Numbered from the stretch's first letter, positions 24,630-33,835 are shown. The stretch: 64,000 nt of DNA from an uncultured Oscillospiraceae bacterium (GCA_934486875.1 CAKSPU010000003.1:24313-88312); one strand, 5' to 3'. The notes: generated by a model from the sequence alone, not told the origin. Numbers and translations: made by a program.

Positions 24630-25814
24630 TCACACCGTAACAGGTGTACTGTTTTCAGCAGAGCTGTCCGAAGCACTTCCCGAAGTCTCAAATGAAGTCT
24701 CAATGCCGTTTACAAGAACGCTCGGGTCATCAAGGTCGATTATAAGGCACTTTTTGCCCTGAATAACCGTGGTCCTTACCTTGTCCGTGCCGTCCTTGCT
24801 GATGTTCACGGTTATCTCGGGAACGGAAAGAACAGTCTTGGTCTCCACAAGGTTCGATGCCTTGAGAGAGCCGTCGCCTACGGTCGTTTTATAAACCGCA
24901 TCGAGAGCCTGAAGCTTGTCATCGCTTACCCCTGCATCGGAAAGGATAGTCCTCATTCTGCTGCAATCTATAACAGGAGGCTCGGTCTCGTTCTTGTTCT
25001 GGTCGATGACCTCCTTGATGCTGTCATTCACACGGGTAATGACGGTGTAATCAAGCTCGTCACGGCATACATCTGTGAGAACAGCCCTGAAACGCTCCTT
25101 TTCGCCGTCGGGGGTGAACTCAAAACTACAGTCAAGTACGTCCTCGATAATGGAAAGATTCGGCTTCTTGGGGGAGCGTGTGTAGTACATAACGCTGTTC
25201 ACATCGGGGGAGCGGTCGCTGAAAACGGGGTAAAGGAATCCGTCCTGGGGCGCTCTTGCGATTATCATTTCGGTGTTGGATTTCTTTGCGATAGTCTCGG
25301 TCTCTTCGTCATAGAAAAGTCCGTCATCGCCTGTGTTCACGGGGCAGAGAGCTGTCACGATGAAATTGTATTCCGAATCGCCCTCTCCGATCATTTCGTC
25401 GTTCTTGTCCTTCACAAGAATGCTGTATGTACAGTGACCCGCAATAATGGTGTATGCGGAGGAATAGTCAGTGTTTTCAACTATCCTGTCGATGTATTTT
25501 TTGTTGGCTTCCTCGTCCTCCAGCCTGCCCTTTACGGCAGCATAAAGGATATTCTGGGCACCGCCCTCATCGTAGGATTCGTTAGGGAAGCGGTATTCGT
25601 TCAGATTTTTTCCGAGACTTCCGCTGAGCGCCTTTTTCAGCGTCTCCATCACAACAGCACTCTCGTCCTCGGGCATAATGGCAAAGCCCTTTGATTCGGT
25701 ATATTTTATGTGCTTTTCAGCGTCACAGTAAGCGTAAAGGATACGGTTAAGGGTGAAAAATCCGCAGCCCTCCGCAAAGCTTTTCTTGATCTCTGCAAGC
25801 TCCTTTTTGTTCAT
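24630..25814 (-). CDS. DUF4317 family protein
   Basis: A 394-residue cytoplasmic protein of the DUF4317 family, widespread in Clostridia and of unknown function. It begins MNKKELAEIKKSFAEGCGFFTLNRILYAYCDAEK, typical of the family, and ends in a Ser/Thr-rich low-complexity tail (ETSGSASDSSAENSTPVTV). The start at 25814 follows AAAGGAGAAC; an in-frame ATG 48 bases upstream has no such site. It is a single-gene unit. Its promoter region (TATAAT at 25892-25887) lies inside the neighbouring inverted-repeat island. Confidence 0.85.
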   Translation of the reverse strand: MNKKELAEIKKSFAEGCGFFTLNRILYAYCDAEKHIKYTESKGFAIMPEDESAVVMETLKKALSGSLGKNLNEYRFPNESYDEGGAQNILYAAVKGRLEDEEANKKYIDRIVENTDYSSAYTIIAGHCTYSILVKDKNDEMIGEGDSEYNFIVTALCPVNTGDDGLFYDEETETIAKKSNTEMIIARAPQDGFLYPVFSDRSPDVNSVMYYTRSPKKPNLSIIEDVLDCSFEFTPDGEKERFRAVLTDVCRDELDYTVITRVNDSIKEVIDQNKNETEPPVIDCSRMRTILSDAGVSDDKLQALDAVYKTTVGDGSLKASNLVETKTVLSVPEITVNISKDGTDKVRTTVIQGKKCLIIDLDDPSVLVNGIETSFETSGSASDSSAENSTPVTV

Positions 25815-25840
25815 TTCTTGTTCTCCTTTTCTGTATCTAA

Positions 25841-26546
25841 GGAATCGCTGAATAAACAGCAATTCATTAAAGATTTTGATTTTTTTATTATACCACTTTT
25901 TTCCTGCTTTGGAAAGTTTTATTCAGTACGTCCATAGAATATAACAGTAAATTTACAGTATCCAAGGTTAATATCATTTTCTTAACATATCAACCGTAAT
26001 TTTTGGCGGCATACAGCCAAGATGCTCCATACACCACTTTTCTCTTCTTTTCTGTAAACTTCCTGTAGGTTTTTCATAAGAAAATGATATATTAAATGTT
26101 CCATCCCCATTAAGCTGATATGTTATCCCAAACCAACATTTATCAAAAGTTGAAACGTATTCTTTCTGAAGCTGTTGAATATCAATTATTGTGGTAGAAC
26201 GATGATTTTTATATTCTGTTACGTCATTTACAATGATATCCTTTCTTTCCTCAAGACCATCCATAGGAATGACTCTTTTTGTTGCTGAATCAATGTAGCA
26301 AAACCAATATGATGGGGCAACTCCCGGACCAAGTTCATAGAATATCCACGCTTTATCATATTCGGTCGGGATCATAGCATCTAAATTGATGCCTATATCT
26401 ACTTGCAATTCTTCAATTTTGTTTGTCATTTAGTTGGACTCCTTTAATATATCAAAAAGCTCAAATGTTTGATTTGCTGTGCTCCCTAAGCGGCGTATTC
26501 AAGTGTCTCTCCCCGCCGTAGGCGAGACACATTGATCAGCGATTCC
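25841..26546. mobile_element. 706-bp island bounded by GGAATCGCTGA inverted repeats
   Basis: GGAATCGCTGA at 25841-25851 is repeated in inverse orientation at 26536-26546, each reading inward, as transposon ends do. Inside lies one gene, a YezG-type immunity protein, plus a hairpin GTGTCTC...GAGACAC (26503-26530). No transposase is present. The match is only 11 bases, so this is a candidate non-autonomous element or decayed cassette and not proven. Confidence 0.4.
25974..26429 (-). CDS. YezG/DUF600-type immunity (antitoxin) protein, orphan
   Basis: A 151-residue soluble protein resembling the YezG (DUF600) family, which neutralise LXG or nuclease toxins such as YeeF. The supporting pattern is DAMIPTEYDKAWIFYELGPG, then YWFCYIDSATKRVIP, then the family's GDGTFNISFSYEKP followed by RREKW near the C-terminus. 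A good Shine-Dalgarno (AAAGGAG) precedes the ATG. No toxin gene lies on either side, so it is an orphan. It is more AT-rich than its flanks and lies inside an inverted-repeat island, consistent with horizontal gain. Confidence 0.72.
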   Translation of the reverse strand: MTNKIEELQVDIGINLDAMIPTEYDKAWIFYELGPGVAPSYWFCYIDSATKRVIPMDGLEERKDIIVNDVTEYKNHRSTTIIDIQQLQKEYVSTFDKCWFGITYQLNGDGTFNISFSYEKPTGSLQKRREKWCMEHLGCMPPKITVDMLRK

Positions 26547-26556
26547 CTGATCAGGT

Positions 26557-26604
26557 AAAAAAATGCGGCGTAATACATATTGTACCACAGCCGCAGATTT
26601 TTTT
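26557..26604. terminator. Terminator downstream of the PAS-GGDEF gene
   Basis: TGCGGC (26564-26569) pairs with GCCGCA (26590-26595). T-tracts lie on both sides, so it can work in both directions. The loop segment TACATATTGTACCACAG nearly repeats that of the terminator at 14657-14692. Confidence 0.75.
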
Positions 26605-26626
26605 CAATAAGCAATTTCAACGAATA

Positions 26627-27940
26627 TCAGTAAATGATTTTCTCCACCTGCATTCTGTCTCTGCCCCTCTTTTTAGCCTTGATAAGGGCTCTTTCGGCAG
26701 TGATGAAGAAATCCTTAAGATTGACCTTTTCATCGCAGACCGTCCACGCAGCGCCTGCGCAGAATGTAAGGTCGGCGTTCACGCTTTCGCCGCCTGCGGT
26801 AATGGCAGCTGTTCTGAATGCAGCTCTGAATTTATCCGCAATATCGTGGAGCTCGCTTTCGGTGATGTTTTCGGCAAATAGCACAAATTCATCGCCAAGA
26901 TAATGGAAAATAACAGTACCCTCGGGGAAAACGCTGTTCATAAGCTGCTCGGAAAGCTTTAATACATCATCGCCCGCAGCCTTGCCGTATTTGCTCACAA
27001 AGCCGTTGAAATCATCAATGTCGCATACTATCACAAATGCACGGTCTCTGCAAAGGGCAATGCGTTTCTTTATCTCACCCAGAAACGCAGTGGCTCTTAC
27101 AGCCTTTTCCTCGGCAAACTGCGGGATAAGCCCCGATGCTTCGTGAAGCTCCTCGACTCTGCCCACAACACGTATTACCTCGCCGTATTCGTCCTCAATG
27201 CTTGAAAAGATTATGCGGCAGACAGAGTAATTATTTCTGCCCCTGTCAAGGGAGCGGACATCAACAAAGCCCCTGCCCTTTTTGCGGCAGTCCTTGAAAA
27301 GGGTGTGGCAGAAATATACCACGTCCTCGTCATAGATAGGGCTTTCCCTGCGGAGATAGGAAGTGTAGTTATTTATAACGATGTCCTTTCTGTCCTCTCC
27401 GGGGGAGAATGTCATCACATCGTTTTTCCAGTCATAATCAAGAAGAAAAGCACGGCTTGTCTCTTCAAGGATACGGTATCTTTCGGAATTTATCCTTAGC
27501 TTGTTCTCAATATCCTTCTGCTTCGTAACATCGTTTATTGACGCAAGGAAAACGGGATTGTCGCTTTTTATAAAGTCAACTATCCTTGCACGGATACAGA
27601 ACCAGCCGATGCTGCCGTCAAAGCGGTAGCCCCTTGCCTCGCAGAAGAAATCACCGCCGCTTCCGACGCATTCCGCTGCGTGCTCGAAAATACGCTGCTC
27701 GTCCTCTTCAAAGAGGGTTATGGTAACGTTATCATAATAAGGAAGATACTGCTCACGTGAGTAGCCTATGACCTGAAAATATCTGTCATTCAGGTAAAGC
27801 GCCCGCACCTTTGCACCGCAGACTTCAAATATGCACAGTCCGTCATAGGTGCTGTTGAAAAGCCTGAAAAACAGGTCTGAGCATCCGTCGGCGGGGATTA
27901 TTAAGTTCGGGTCGCTTATATGGGCGATACGGTCATCCAT
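26627..27940 (-). CDS. PAS-PAS-GGDEF signalling protein with degenerate LGDEF motif
   Basis: A 437-residue cytoplasmic protein. An N-terminal PAS domain (about 20-140, ending INDVTKQKDIENKL) is followed by a second PAS-like region (about 145-270) and a GGDEF domain (about 290-435). The signature reads HYLGDEFVLF, with Leu in place of the first Gly of GGDEF. That Gly helps hold GTP, so cyclase activity may be reduced or absent and the domain could act as a sensor or GTP-binding module. DIDDFNGFVSKYGKAAGDDVL preserves the metal-binding Asp. The start has GAGGAG upstream. Confidence 0.85.
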   Translation of the reverse strand: MDDRIAHISDPNLIIPADGCSDLFFRLFNSTYDGLCIFEVCGAKVRALYLNDRYFQVIGYSREQYLPYYDNVTITLFEEDEQRIFEHAAECVGSGGDFFCEARGYRFDGSIGWFCIRARIVDFIKSDNPVFLASINDVTKQKDIENKLRINSERYRILEETSRAFLLDYDWKNDVMTFSPGEDRKDIVINNYTSYLRRESPIYDEDVVYFCHTLFKDCRKKGRGFVDVRSLDRGRNNYSVCRIIFSSIEDEYGEVIRVVGRVEELHEASGLIPQFAEEKAVRATAFLGEIKKRIALCRDRAFVIVCDIDDFNGFVSKYGKAAGDDVLKLSEQLMNSVFPEGTVIFHYLGDEFVLFAENITESELHDIADKFRAAFRTAAITAGGESVNADLTFCAGAAWTVCDEKVNLKDFFITAERALIKAKKRGRDRMQVEKIIY

Positions 27941-28049
27941 AGCTACGCTCCTCTTAAAAAAATGTTCGGCAATATTTAACCGTTATAGGTCAATTATAAC
28001 ACATAATTTTTCAAATTACAACATTTATTTAAATTTTCGTGAAATCTAT

Positions 28050-28093
28050 ATAAAAATGCCCTCCTCATTATGTGAAGAGGTGGGGAGGACATT
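28050..28093 (-). terminator. Terminator of the MFS permease gene
   Basis: On the minus strand, ATGTCCTCC pairs with GGAGGGCAT across a large loop, followed by TTTTTA, 4 bases after the stop codon. Confidence 0.7.
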
Positions 28094-28096
28094 GTA

Positions 28097-29251
28097 TTAT
28101 TTTTTCATTCCGAAGGTCTTTTCCGTCATAATTATCATCAGGATAAAGAAAACCGTGATGTAAAAGGGCAGAAGCCTTATAGTGATGTGATTGGCGATAA
28201 GTCCGAACACGGGGGGCATAAAGGTCGAGCCGACGTATGCGCTTGCCATTTGTATGCCGATGACCGCCTGAGAATTTTCCGCTCCGAAATTGCAGGGCGT
28301 GGAGTGGATAATTGAGGGATAAACGGGAGCACAGCCAAGTCCTATGACCACAAAGCCTGCAAATGCCACGGCGGGAGCGCTTACGGGTAGGAGTACAAGC
28401 ACCACTCCGCAAAGTGCGATCACCGTACCTATGCGTATCATATTCCTGTCACCAAGCCTGTCCGAGAAAAGCCCCGAAATAAACCGTCCTGCGGTTATGC
28501 CGATGAAGAACAGGGACGCAAAGGCGGCTGCGTCCTTTTCGGAAAGTCCTTTTGTTTCCGCAAGATAGCTGCTCGCCCAGAGCATAACAGTGGCTTCGGC
28601 GGCGCAGTAAGCAAAAAATCCGAGAAGCAGGCAGGGTACACCTTTTATTTTGAGAGCATTTTTCAGTCCCACGGTCCTGCCGTCATTTTCCGTGCCTGCG
28701 GGGTCGCTGTTTACCCGCCATACAGGCAGTGTGGCAAACATTGCAGCGGCGATGCAGAGCTGAATGAGCGACACTGTGCGATATCCGCCGCTCCAGTTTG
28801 TGCTGGCAATTGCATAGCTCATAATGTATGGGCTGATGATCGTTCCCACGCCCCAGAAGCAGTGGAGCCAGCTCATATGACGGGAGCTGTAGTGGAGGGC
28901 AACGTAATTATTCAGTGCCGAGTCGATAGCCCCTGCCCCGAGACCGTAGGGAATGCCCCAGAGACACAGCTGCCAAAAAGCGGTAACGGTGGAAAAGCCG
29001 AACATCGCCGCAGAGGTCACAAGAATGCTGACGGCGGTGACTGTTTTCGTGCCGAACCGCTTTGTAAGGCGTTCGGACATAAGGCTTGAAAGGATAGTTC
29101 CCCCTGAGATTATCATTGAAACTATGCCCATATAGGAAATGGGAACGTCAAAGCCCTGCCGCATTGCAGGCCACGCAGAGCCCAGCAGGGAATCGGGGAG
29201 CCCGAGACTTATGAATGCAAGATAAATAAGTGAGAGCAGAAGTATATACAT
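28097..29251 (-). CDS. Major facilitator superfamily permease
   Basis: A 384-residue inner-membrane secondary transporter with twelve predicted hydrophobic segments. The loop between TM2 and TM3 reads SERLTKRFGTKTV, and the equivalent in the second half reads SGLFSDRLGDRNMIRIG, the duplicated MFS motif. GLPDSLLGSAWPAMRQGFDVP at the N-terminus and YGLGAGAIDSALNNYVALHY resemble the FucP/sugar-related MFS branch. No catabolic genes adjoin it, so the substrate is unknown. AAAGGA precedes the ATG. Confidence 0.88.
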   Translation of the reverse strand: MYILLLSLIYLAFISLGLPDSLLGSAWPAMRQGFDVPISYMGIVSMIISGGTILSSLMSERLTKRFGTKTVTAVSILVTSAAMFGFSTVTAFWQLCLWGIPYGLGAGAIDSALNNYVALHYSSRHMSWLHCFWGVGTIISPYIMSYAIASTNWSGGYRTVSLIQLCIAAAMFATLPVWRVNSDPAGTENDGRTVGLKNALKIKGVPCLLLGFFAYCAAEATVMLWASSYLAETKGLSEKDAAAFASLFFIGITAGRFISGLFSDRLGDRNMIRIGTVIALCGVVLVLLPVSAPAVAFAGFVVIGLGCAPVYPSIIHSTPCNFGAENSQAVIGIQMASAYVGSTFMPPVFGLIANHITIRLLPFYITVFFILMIIMTEKTFGMKK

Positions 29252-29614
29252 AAAACGATCCGTCCTTTTTTATAAGTCCGTATCATTTTATCACAGCCGA
29301 TAAGCGTATTCAATGAAAAATTATTAACAATATAGATATTATTTTTCCCTCTCTGCCGTTTTACCCGAATGGGTCAGCACAGTTCCGCCGAGGACTGCGT
29401 TATAGCTGTCAAATTCGTCTATAGGTTTGTTGAAGACCAGTGCTAATGCCAATAACCGGTAAAATTGCAGACAAATTTGCGCACAAATGCTAAAGTTTTA
29501 ACTTTTTTGTCCGATATAATATATGTGGAAGTATCTGTATGACCGTTCATCAAATCGGTCTGCGTGCATATAATATAAGGTTGATAATTTTTTTCGTTTT
29601 ACGGAGGTGTGAAC
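29252..29614. other. Intergenic region between the MFS and Cache-GGDEF genes
   Basis: 363 bases with no gene. It contains two TATAAT boxes (29515-29520 and 29569-29574) with poor -35 matches, and a small hairpin GACCG...CGGTC (29541-29560). No cyclic-di-GMP riboswitch consensus was seen despite the cyclase downstream. Confidence 0.5.
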
Positions 29615-31669
29615 TTGTCCGAGAATTTTCATAAAACAAAGCTTATGAATCTGAAATCACAGATAATGCTTTATACCGTTCTGCCCGTACTTGCGATCAT
29701 AATACTGGCAGGTAGCTTTATGACTGTGACAGTCCGCTATGTCATCGACAATATTTCAAGGTCGGAGGCTCTCGGCAGCACCGAGCTTGCGTGCAGCCGT
29801 GTAAATGACGTTATATCGTCATACGGTGAGAACGCAGCGGCTGTTGCGGGATTTGAAGATGTTGAAAGATTTCTCCTGACCGCCGAGGACAGAGATACCA
29901 TAATCGACAATGCCTATTTCAGCTTTGCAATGGGAGAGCTGGACTCCACGGTTTCGAGAGAGCCCGAAAGCATTGAGCGCACCTGGCTCGTATCCGCCGT
30001 TTACCCCGGAGTGGCGTTCTCAAACTCCTCCGACGGCTGGGTGGCAAGACCTGACTTTACATTTTCCGAATTTCCCTTCAGCGAAGCTCTGAAAAGCTCC
30101 GTCGGATATTTCATTACCGATGTCTACACCTCTCCCATATCCGGGCAGACCGTGGTATCTGTCTGCGCTCCCGTAAAGGACCGCCGTTCGGGCAGTGTGC
30201 TGGGATATTTCGGCACTGACATAAAGCTCGGCGGACTTCGTGAGAAGCTGTCGGCTCTTCCCGAGTCATCATCTGACGAAATATGCATAGTTTCGTCGGA
30301 CGGTACGGTGATATATTCCCAGGACCTTAAAATGACCTACAGAAGCTTTTCAAAGCTTGGCATAGAGGCAATGGGTGCAGGAAAATACCGCAGGGGAAAA
30401 ACCGAGATGGTCGGTTCCTCCGAAAGTCCCGACAACTGCGGCTGGACGGTGTATGCCCTCCGTGACTATTCCGATGCCCGCAATACGATAAACGATCAGA
30501 CAAGGATCACGGTCGGCACCTTTATGATAGTGGCGCTTATGCTTGTTGTGACAATTTCCGTTGTGTCAAACAAGGTGGTAAAGCCTCTTCAGAATTATAC
30601 CAAGAAGATAAACTCTATCCAGTTTTCGGGGGATAGGACTGGAGATGACGATTTCCTTGAGCCGGGCGGCTGCAGGGAGCTTGAGAACTTTGCTGTGGGA
30701 TTTAACGCACTTCTTGCCCGAAACCACGAGATAATGTCACAGCTGAGGGATATGAACATAAAGTCCGAAAAGGAAAGACGGCTTTATCAGACGGCTCTGC
30801 AAAGCTCATCCGATGTGGTGTTCGAGTATGATATCGACACCGACTGCCTTATCACCTACGGCTCGGTATTTGACTCCGAGGTTCCCAAGACTACTGCGCA
30901 TTCCCACGAGAACTTTATGAGCAGGCTCATTTCCTGTCAGGGCTTTGAGGCAAAGGATCCCCTCAGCGCATCACGCTTCTTTGCGGGCGAAACGAACTGT
31001 GAAGCCATTGTTGCAAAAACAGGCGGCGGTCACCGCATAAGCTGGATAGAATTTACGGGAACCACCGTTTATTCCGATGCAAGAGCCGTTAAGGTCGTGG
31101 GAAAGATAAGCAACATCGACGATGTGGTAAATCTCCGTGAAAATGCGAGCCGTGACTGCTTCACAGGGCTTTACAACAAAACTGCCACCGAAGAGCTTAT
31201 TTCCGAGCGCCTAAAAAGAGGCGGCAGCCACGCTATGATGATAATAGACATCGACAACTTCAAGAATGTGAATGATGTTCTGGGTCACGACTGGGGCGAT
31301 AATGTCATCAAGGACATTGCTTCAAAGATAAGCTCTCTCCTTGACGACGGCGACATTGCGGGAAGAATAGGCGGCGACGAGTTTATGGCGTTTATTTCGG
31401 GGGACAATGTAAGCGAGCGCATCGAAGGGCTTTGCAAGGCGCTCTGCGACCGCATCAGGCACACATATTCAGATGAAAAGCTTGGACGTGAGGTCAGTGT
31501 TTCATCCAGCATCGGTGTGGCTGTTGCCCCCGACTACGGCAGGGATTTCAAGGAGCTGTACACCTCCGCCGACATTGCTATGTACATCTCCAAAACAGGC
31601 GGCAAGGACAGATTTACTGTTTACAGCGGTCAGGAGAGGACAGAGTACAAGGGAAACAGACACGAATGA
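29615..31669 (+). CDS. Membrane diguanylate cyclase with Cache and PAS domains
   Basis: A 684-residue transmembrane signalling protein. TM1 (about 20-45) is followed by an extracellular dCache sensor domain (about 46-295), TM2 (about 300-325), a HAMP-like segment, a PAS domain (about 390-510) and a GGDEF domain (about 520-680). The active-site loop is RIGGDEFMAF (about residue 585), canonical, and DIDNFKNVNDVLGHDWGD carries the metal-binding residues, so it should make cyclic di-GMP. No RxxD inhibitory site is obvious just upstream. Start TTG at 29615 is chosen because GGAGG lies 7 bases before it; a GTG at 29609 overlaps that site. Confidence 0.88.
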   Translation: MSENFHKTKLMNLKSQIMLYTVLPVLAIIILAGSFMTVTVRYVIDNISRSEALGSTELACSRVNDVISSYGENAAAVAGFEDVERFLLTAEDRDTIIDNAYFSFAMGELDSTVSREPESIERTWLVSAVYPGVAFSNSSDGWVARPDFTFSEFPFSEALKSSVGYFITDVYTSPISGQTVVSVCAPVKDRRSGSVLGYFGTDIKLGGLREKLSALPESSSDEICIVSSDGTVIYSQDLKMTYRSFSKLGIEAMGAGKYRRGKTEMVGSSESPDNCGWTVYALRDYSDARNTINDQTRITVGTFMIVALMLVVTISVVSNKVVKPLQNYTKKINSIQFSGDRTGDDDFLEPGGCRELENFAVGFNALLARNHEIMSQLRDMNIKSEKERRLYQTALQSSSDVVFEYDIDTDCLITYGSVFDSEVPKTTAHSHENFMSRLISCQGFEAKDPLSASRFFAGETNCEAIVAKTGGGHRISWIEFTGTTVYSDARAVKVVGKISNIDDVVNLRENASRDCFTGLYNKTATEELISERLKRGGSHAMMIIDIDNFKNVNDVLGHDWGDNVIKDIASKISSLLDDGDIAGRIGGDEFMAFISGDNVSERIEGLCKALCDRIRHTYSDEKLGREVSVSSSIGVAVAPDYGRDFKELYTSADIAMYISKTGGKDRFTVYSGQERTEYKGNRHE

Positions 31670-31679
31670 TTTCAGTATT

Positions 31680-31708
31680 ATGCCGCACGCACCTGTGCGG
31701 CATTTTTA
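31680..31708 (+). terminator. Terminator of the Cache-GGDEF gene
   Basis: TGCCGCAC (31681-31688) pairs with GTGCGGCA (31695-31702), then TTTTT. It starts 12 bases after the stop codon. Confidence 0.85.
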
Positions 31709-31754
31709 ATAGTATAAAATCCGTGAAATCAACGTAAAAATATCACAAAAGCCC

Positions 31755-31784
31755 TTGATTTTAATGGGCGGAATATGGTATAAT
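31755..31784 (+). promoter_or_regulatory. Promoter of the PHP-TSCPD-DUF218 operon
   Basis: TTGATT (31755-31760) and TATAAT (31779-31784) are 18 bases apart, 72 bases before the first start codon. Confidence 0.7.
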
Positions 31785-31855
31785 AGAATAGTGTAAATTA
31801 TCAGTCGTAATGACTGCCTACGCAAAAATCCTGCACAGGAAAGGATCTTGTATAT

Positions 31856-32689
31856 ATGAAAGGCGATCTTCACGTACATACAACTCTGTCGGACGGCTCC
31901 CTCGGTATGGAGGAGGTCATAGCACAGGCTAAGCGCATAGGTCTCGACTTTATTTCAATTACAGATCACGATACGATGTCATCGGTCTCCAGAGCAAAGA
32001 TCCTGGGAGAGCGCTACGGCGTTCAGACTATCCCCGGAGTGGAGCTCACCGCCTGGGACAAGACACGCAACAGAAAGGTGCATATCCTCTGCTACGCCCC
32101 TCAGAAGCCTGACAGGCTGGAAGGAATATGCCGCAGATGCAGTGAGATAAGGCAGTCCTGCGCCAAGGAGACGGTGGAAAACGTGCTGAAGCTCTTTCCG
32201 ATTACCGCCGAGGACATCACAAAGCACCTGAGCGGCTCAAAGAGCATCTACAAGCAGCATATCCTCCACGCACTCATTGAGTATGGCTACTCCACTCATT
32301 TTTACGGAAAGCTGAATGACGAGCTTTTCAATGAGCAGACAGGCTCCTGCATCGTGGAAAGGGAATATCCCGATGTGAACTATGTGCTGGAGCTTATCCA
32401 TTCCGCAAGAGGTGCGGCGGTACTTGCTCACCCGATGGTCTACGATTCGGTTGAGCTCATTGATGACCTTGCATCAAACGGCAAGCTTGACGGCATTGAG
32501 GTCTATCATTATTCCGCAGACGAGGAGCAGCAGGCTATGCTTCTTGCAAAGGCAAATGAGTATGACCTTATCGTAACGGGCGGCTCGGATTTCCACGGGC
32601 TTTACAATATGCGCCCCACACATCTCGGAATGTACACCACCGACAAGGAAAACATTGACCGCATTCTGCGGCTTTGCAGCAAAAAATAA
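31856..32689 (+). CDS. PHP-domain phosphoesterase
   Basis: A 277-residue cytoplasmic metal-dependent phosphoesterase. Metal ligands are visible in GDLHVHTTLSDGS (H6, H8, D13), SITDHDT, PGVELTA, VLAHP and GSDFHG, which match the PHP superfamily in order. Close relatives (YciV/RNase AM type) hydrolyse 3',5'-nucleoside bisphosphates or trim RNA 5' ends; which of these applies cannot be told. Start supported by AAAGGA. It is followed after 26 bases by a TSCPD gene. Confidence 0.9.
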   Translation: MKGDLHVHTTLSDGSLGMEEVIAQAKRIGLDFISITDHDTMSSVSRAKILGERYGVQTIPGVELTAWDKTRNRKVHILCYAPQKPDRLEGICRRCSEIRQSCAKETVENVLKLFPITAEDITKHLSGSKSIYKQHILHALIEYGYSTHFYGKLNDELFNEQTGSCIVEREYPDVNYVLELIHSARGAAVLAHPMVYDSVELIDDLASNGKLDGIEVYHYSADEEQQAMLLAKANEYDLIVTGGSDFHGLYNMRPTHLGMYTTDKENIDRILRLCSKK

Positions 32690-32715
32690 TCCCCAAGCGA
32701 AAGGAAGTTTTTGAA

Positions 32716-32958
32716 ATGACCATTGAATATACACCCAAGGGAGTCTGTTCGAGAAAGATAACCGCTGAGGTGGAGGACGGCATCGTAAAGAGCGTCGTTT
32801 TCACAGGCGGCTGCAACGGAAATACACAGGGCGTTGCACGTCTTGCTCAGGGTATGAAGGTGGAAGATGTCATCGCACGTCTGGAAAATGTTGACTGCGG
32901 CGGCAGAGGCACCTCCTGCCCCGACCAGCTTGCAAAGGCTCTTAAGCAGGCTTTATAA
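32716..32958 (+). CDS. TSCPD domain protein (TIGR03905 type)
   Basis: An 80-residue protein, MTIEYTPKGVCSRKI at the start and GRGTSCPDQLAKAL near the end, the second being the TSCPD signature also found at the C-terminus of class II ribonucleotide reductases. Three to four Cys residues (GVCS, GGCNGN, VDCGG, TSCPD) suggest metal or cofactor binding. Free-standing members are common in Clostridia and have no assigned role. AAAGGA precedes the ATG. The stop overlaps the next start (TAATG). Confidence 0.88.
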   Translation: MTIEYTPKGVCSRKITAEVEDGIVKSVVFTGGCNGNTQGVARLAQGMKVEDVIARLENVDCGGRGTSCPDQLAKALKQAL

Positions 32959-33749
32959 TGGCTGCGGCAAATATTTTAAAAGGCACATTCCCACGGGTGT
33001 GCCTTTTGTTTTTAAGCCTTGTTTCGGCGGCATTTTTCCTTCTGTTCCTCATAACGGGCATACGGACGAAATTCCACACGGGAAATGCAGTGGGAATGCT
33101 TATGAGCGCTTTTCTGACCCTTGTGCTTTTTTTTCCCGACAAGACTGCGGATATTGTTTGCAGGCTGTGGGAAAACGGCGCAGGCAGGGTGTTTCTCATA
33201 ATATTTGCAGCCCTTGCCGTCATATCGGTGATAACTGCTATAATAATTTCTGCGGCGATGATAAGGGCGATGGACATAAGACCCGATAAGCCTGCAAATG
33301 TTATCATTCTCGGGTGCAGGGTCAAGGAAAACGGTCCCTCACTTATGCTTGACAAGCGGATAGAGGCGGCATATGCTTATCTTTCCGAAAATCCCGAGGT
33401 CATATGCATAGCCTCGGGAGGAAAGGGCGATGACGAGCCGATGAGCGAGGCGGAATGCATCAGGCAGGGACTTATCCGCCGTGGCATTTCCCCCGACAGG
33501 ATAATCCCCGAGGACAAGTCGGTGAACACCTATGAGAACATCAGAAATTCCCTTGCAATTCTCGACAGCATCGGTGCAGAACGCAGAGCGGTCATTGTCA
33601 CAAGCGAATTTCATCAGCTCCGTGCTTCTCTGATATCGGAAAAACAGGGGCTTGAAAGCTACAGTGCAAGCTCTCGGACATATCTCCCCCTGCTGCCGTC
33701 CTACTGGATAAGGGAATGGTTTGCGGTGATGTATGAGTGGGTGAAATAG
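32958..33749 (+). CDS. DUF218/YdcF-family membrane protein
   Basis: A 263-residue protein with hydrophobic segments at about 12-32, 44-62 and 83-105, followed by a DUF218 domain (about 110-250). Key family features are NVIILGCRVKENGPS, ASGGKGDDEPMSEAE, and NTYENIRNS, as in ElyC/SanA/YdcF proteins implicated in envelope or vancomycin sensitivity in enterics. The start codon overlaps the stop of the TSCPD gene by one base, so the two are translationally coupled. Substrate unknown. Confidence 0.87.
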   Translation: MAAANILKGTFPRVCLLFLSLVSAAFFLLFLITGIRTKFHTGNAVGMLMSAFLTLVLFFPDKTADIVCRLWENGAGRVFLIIFAALAVISVITAIIISAAMIRAMDIRPDKPANVIILGCRVKENGPSLMLDKRIEAAYAYLSENPEVICIASGGKGDDEPMSEAECIRQGLIRRGISPDRIIPEDKSVNTYENIRNSLAILDSIGAERRAVIVTSEFHQLRASLISEKQGLESYSASSRTYLPLLPSYWIREWFAVMYEWVK

Positions 33750-33835
33750 AGCGGGGGATTAAAAAATTTTATTTATTCTCAGTATAAATCAGCCTGTCAG
33801 CTCATAAACTGCAAATCAGCAATATGTAATAAAAG

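Noticed and set aside
29439..29476. Possible degenerate left end of the 160-bp element (CTAATGCCAATAACC...GCAGACAAA)
   Set aside because: The resemblance needs several insertions and deletions and could be chance in AT-rich DNA.
29252..29614. Cyclic-di-GMP riboswitch upstream of the Cache cyclase
   Set aside because: None of the conserved GEMM blocks are visible.
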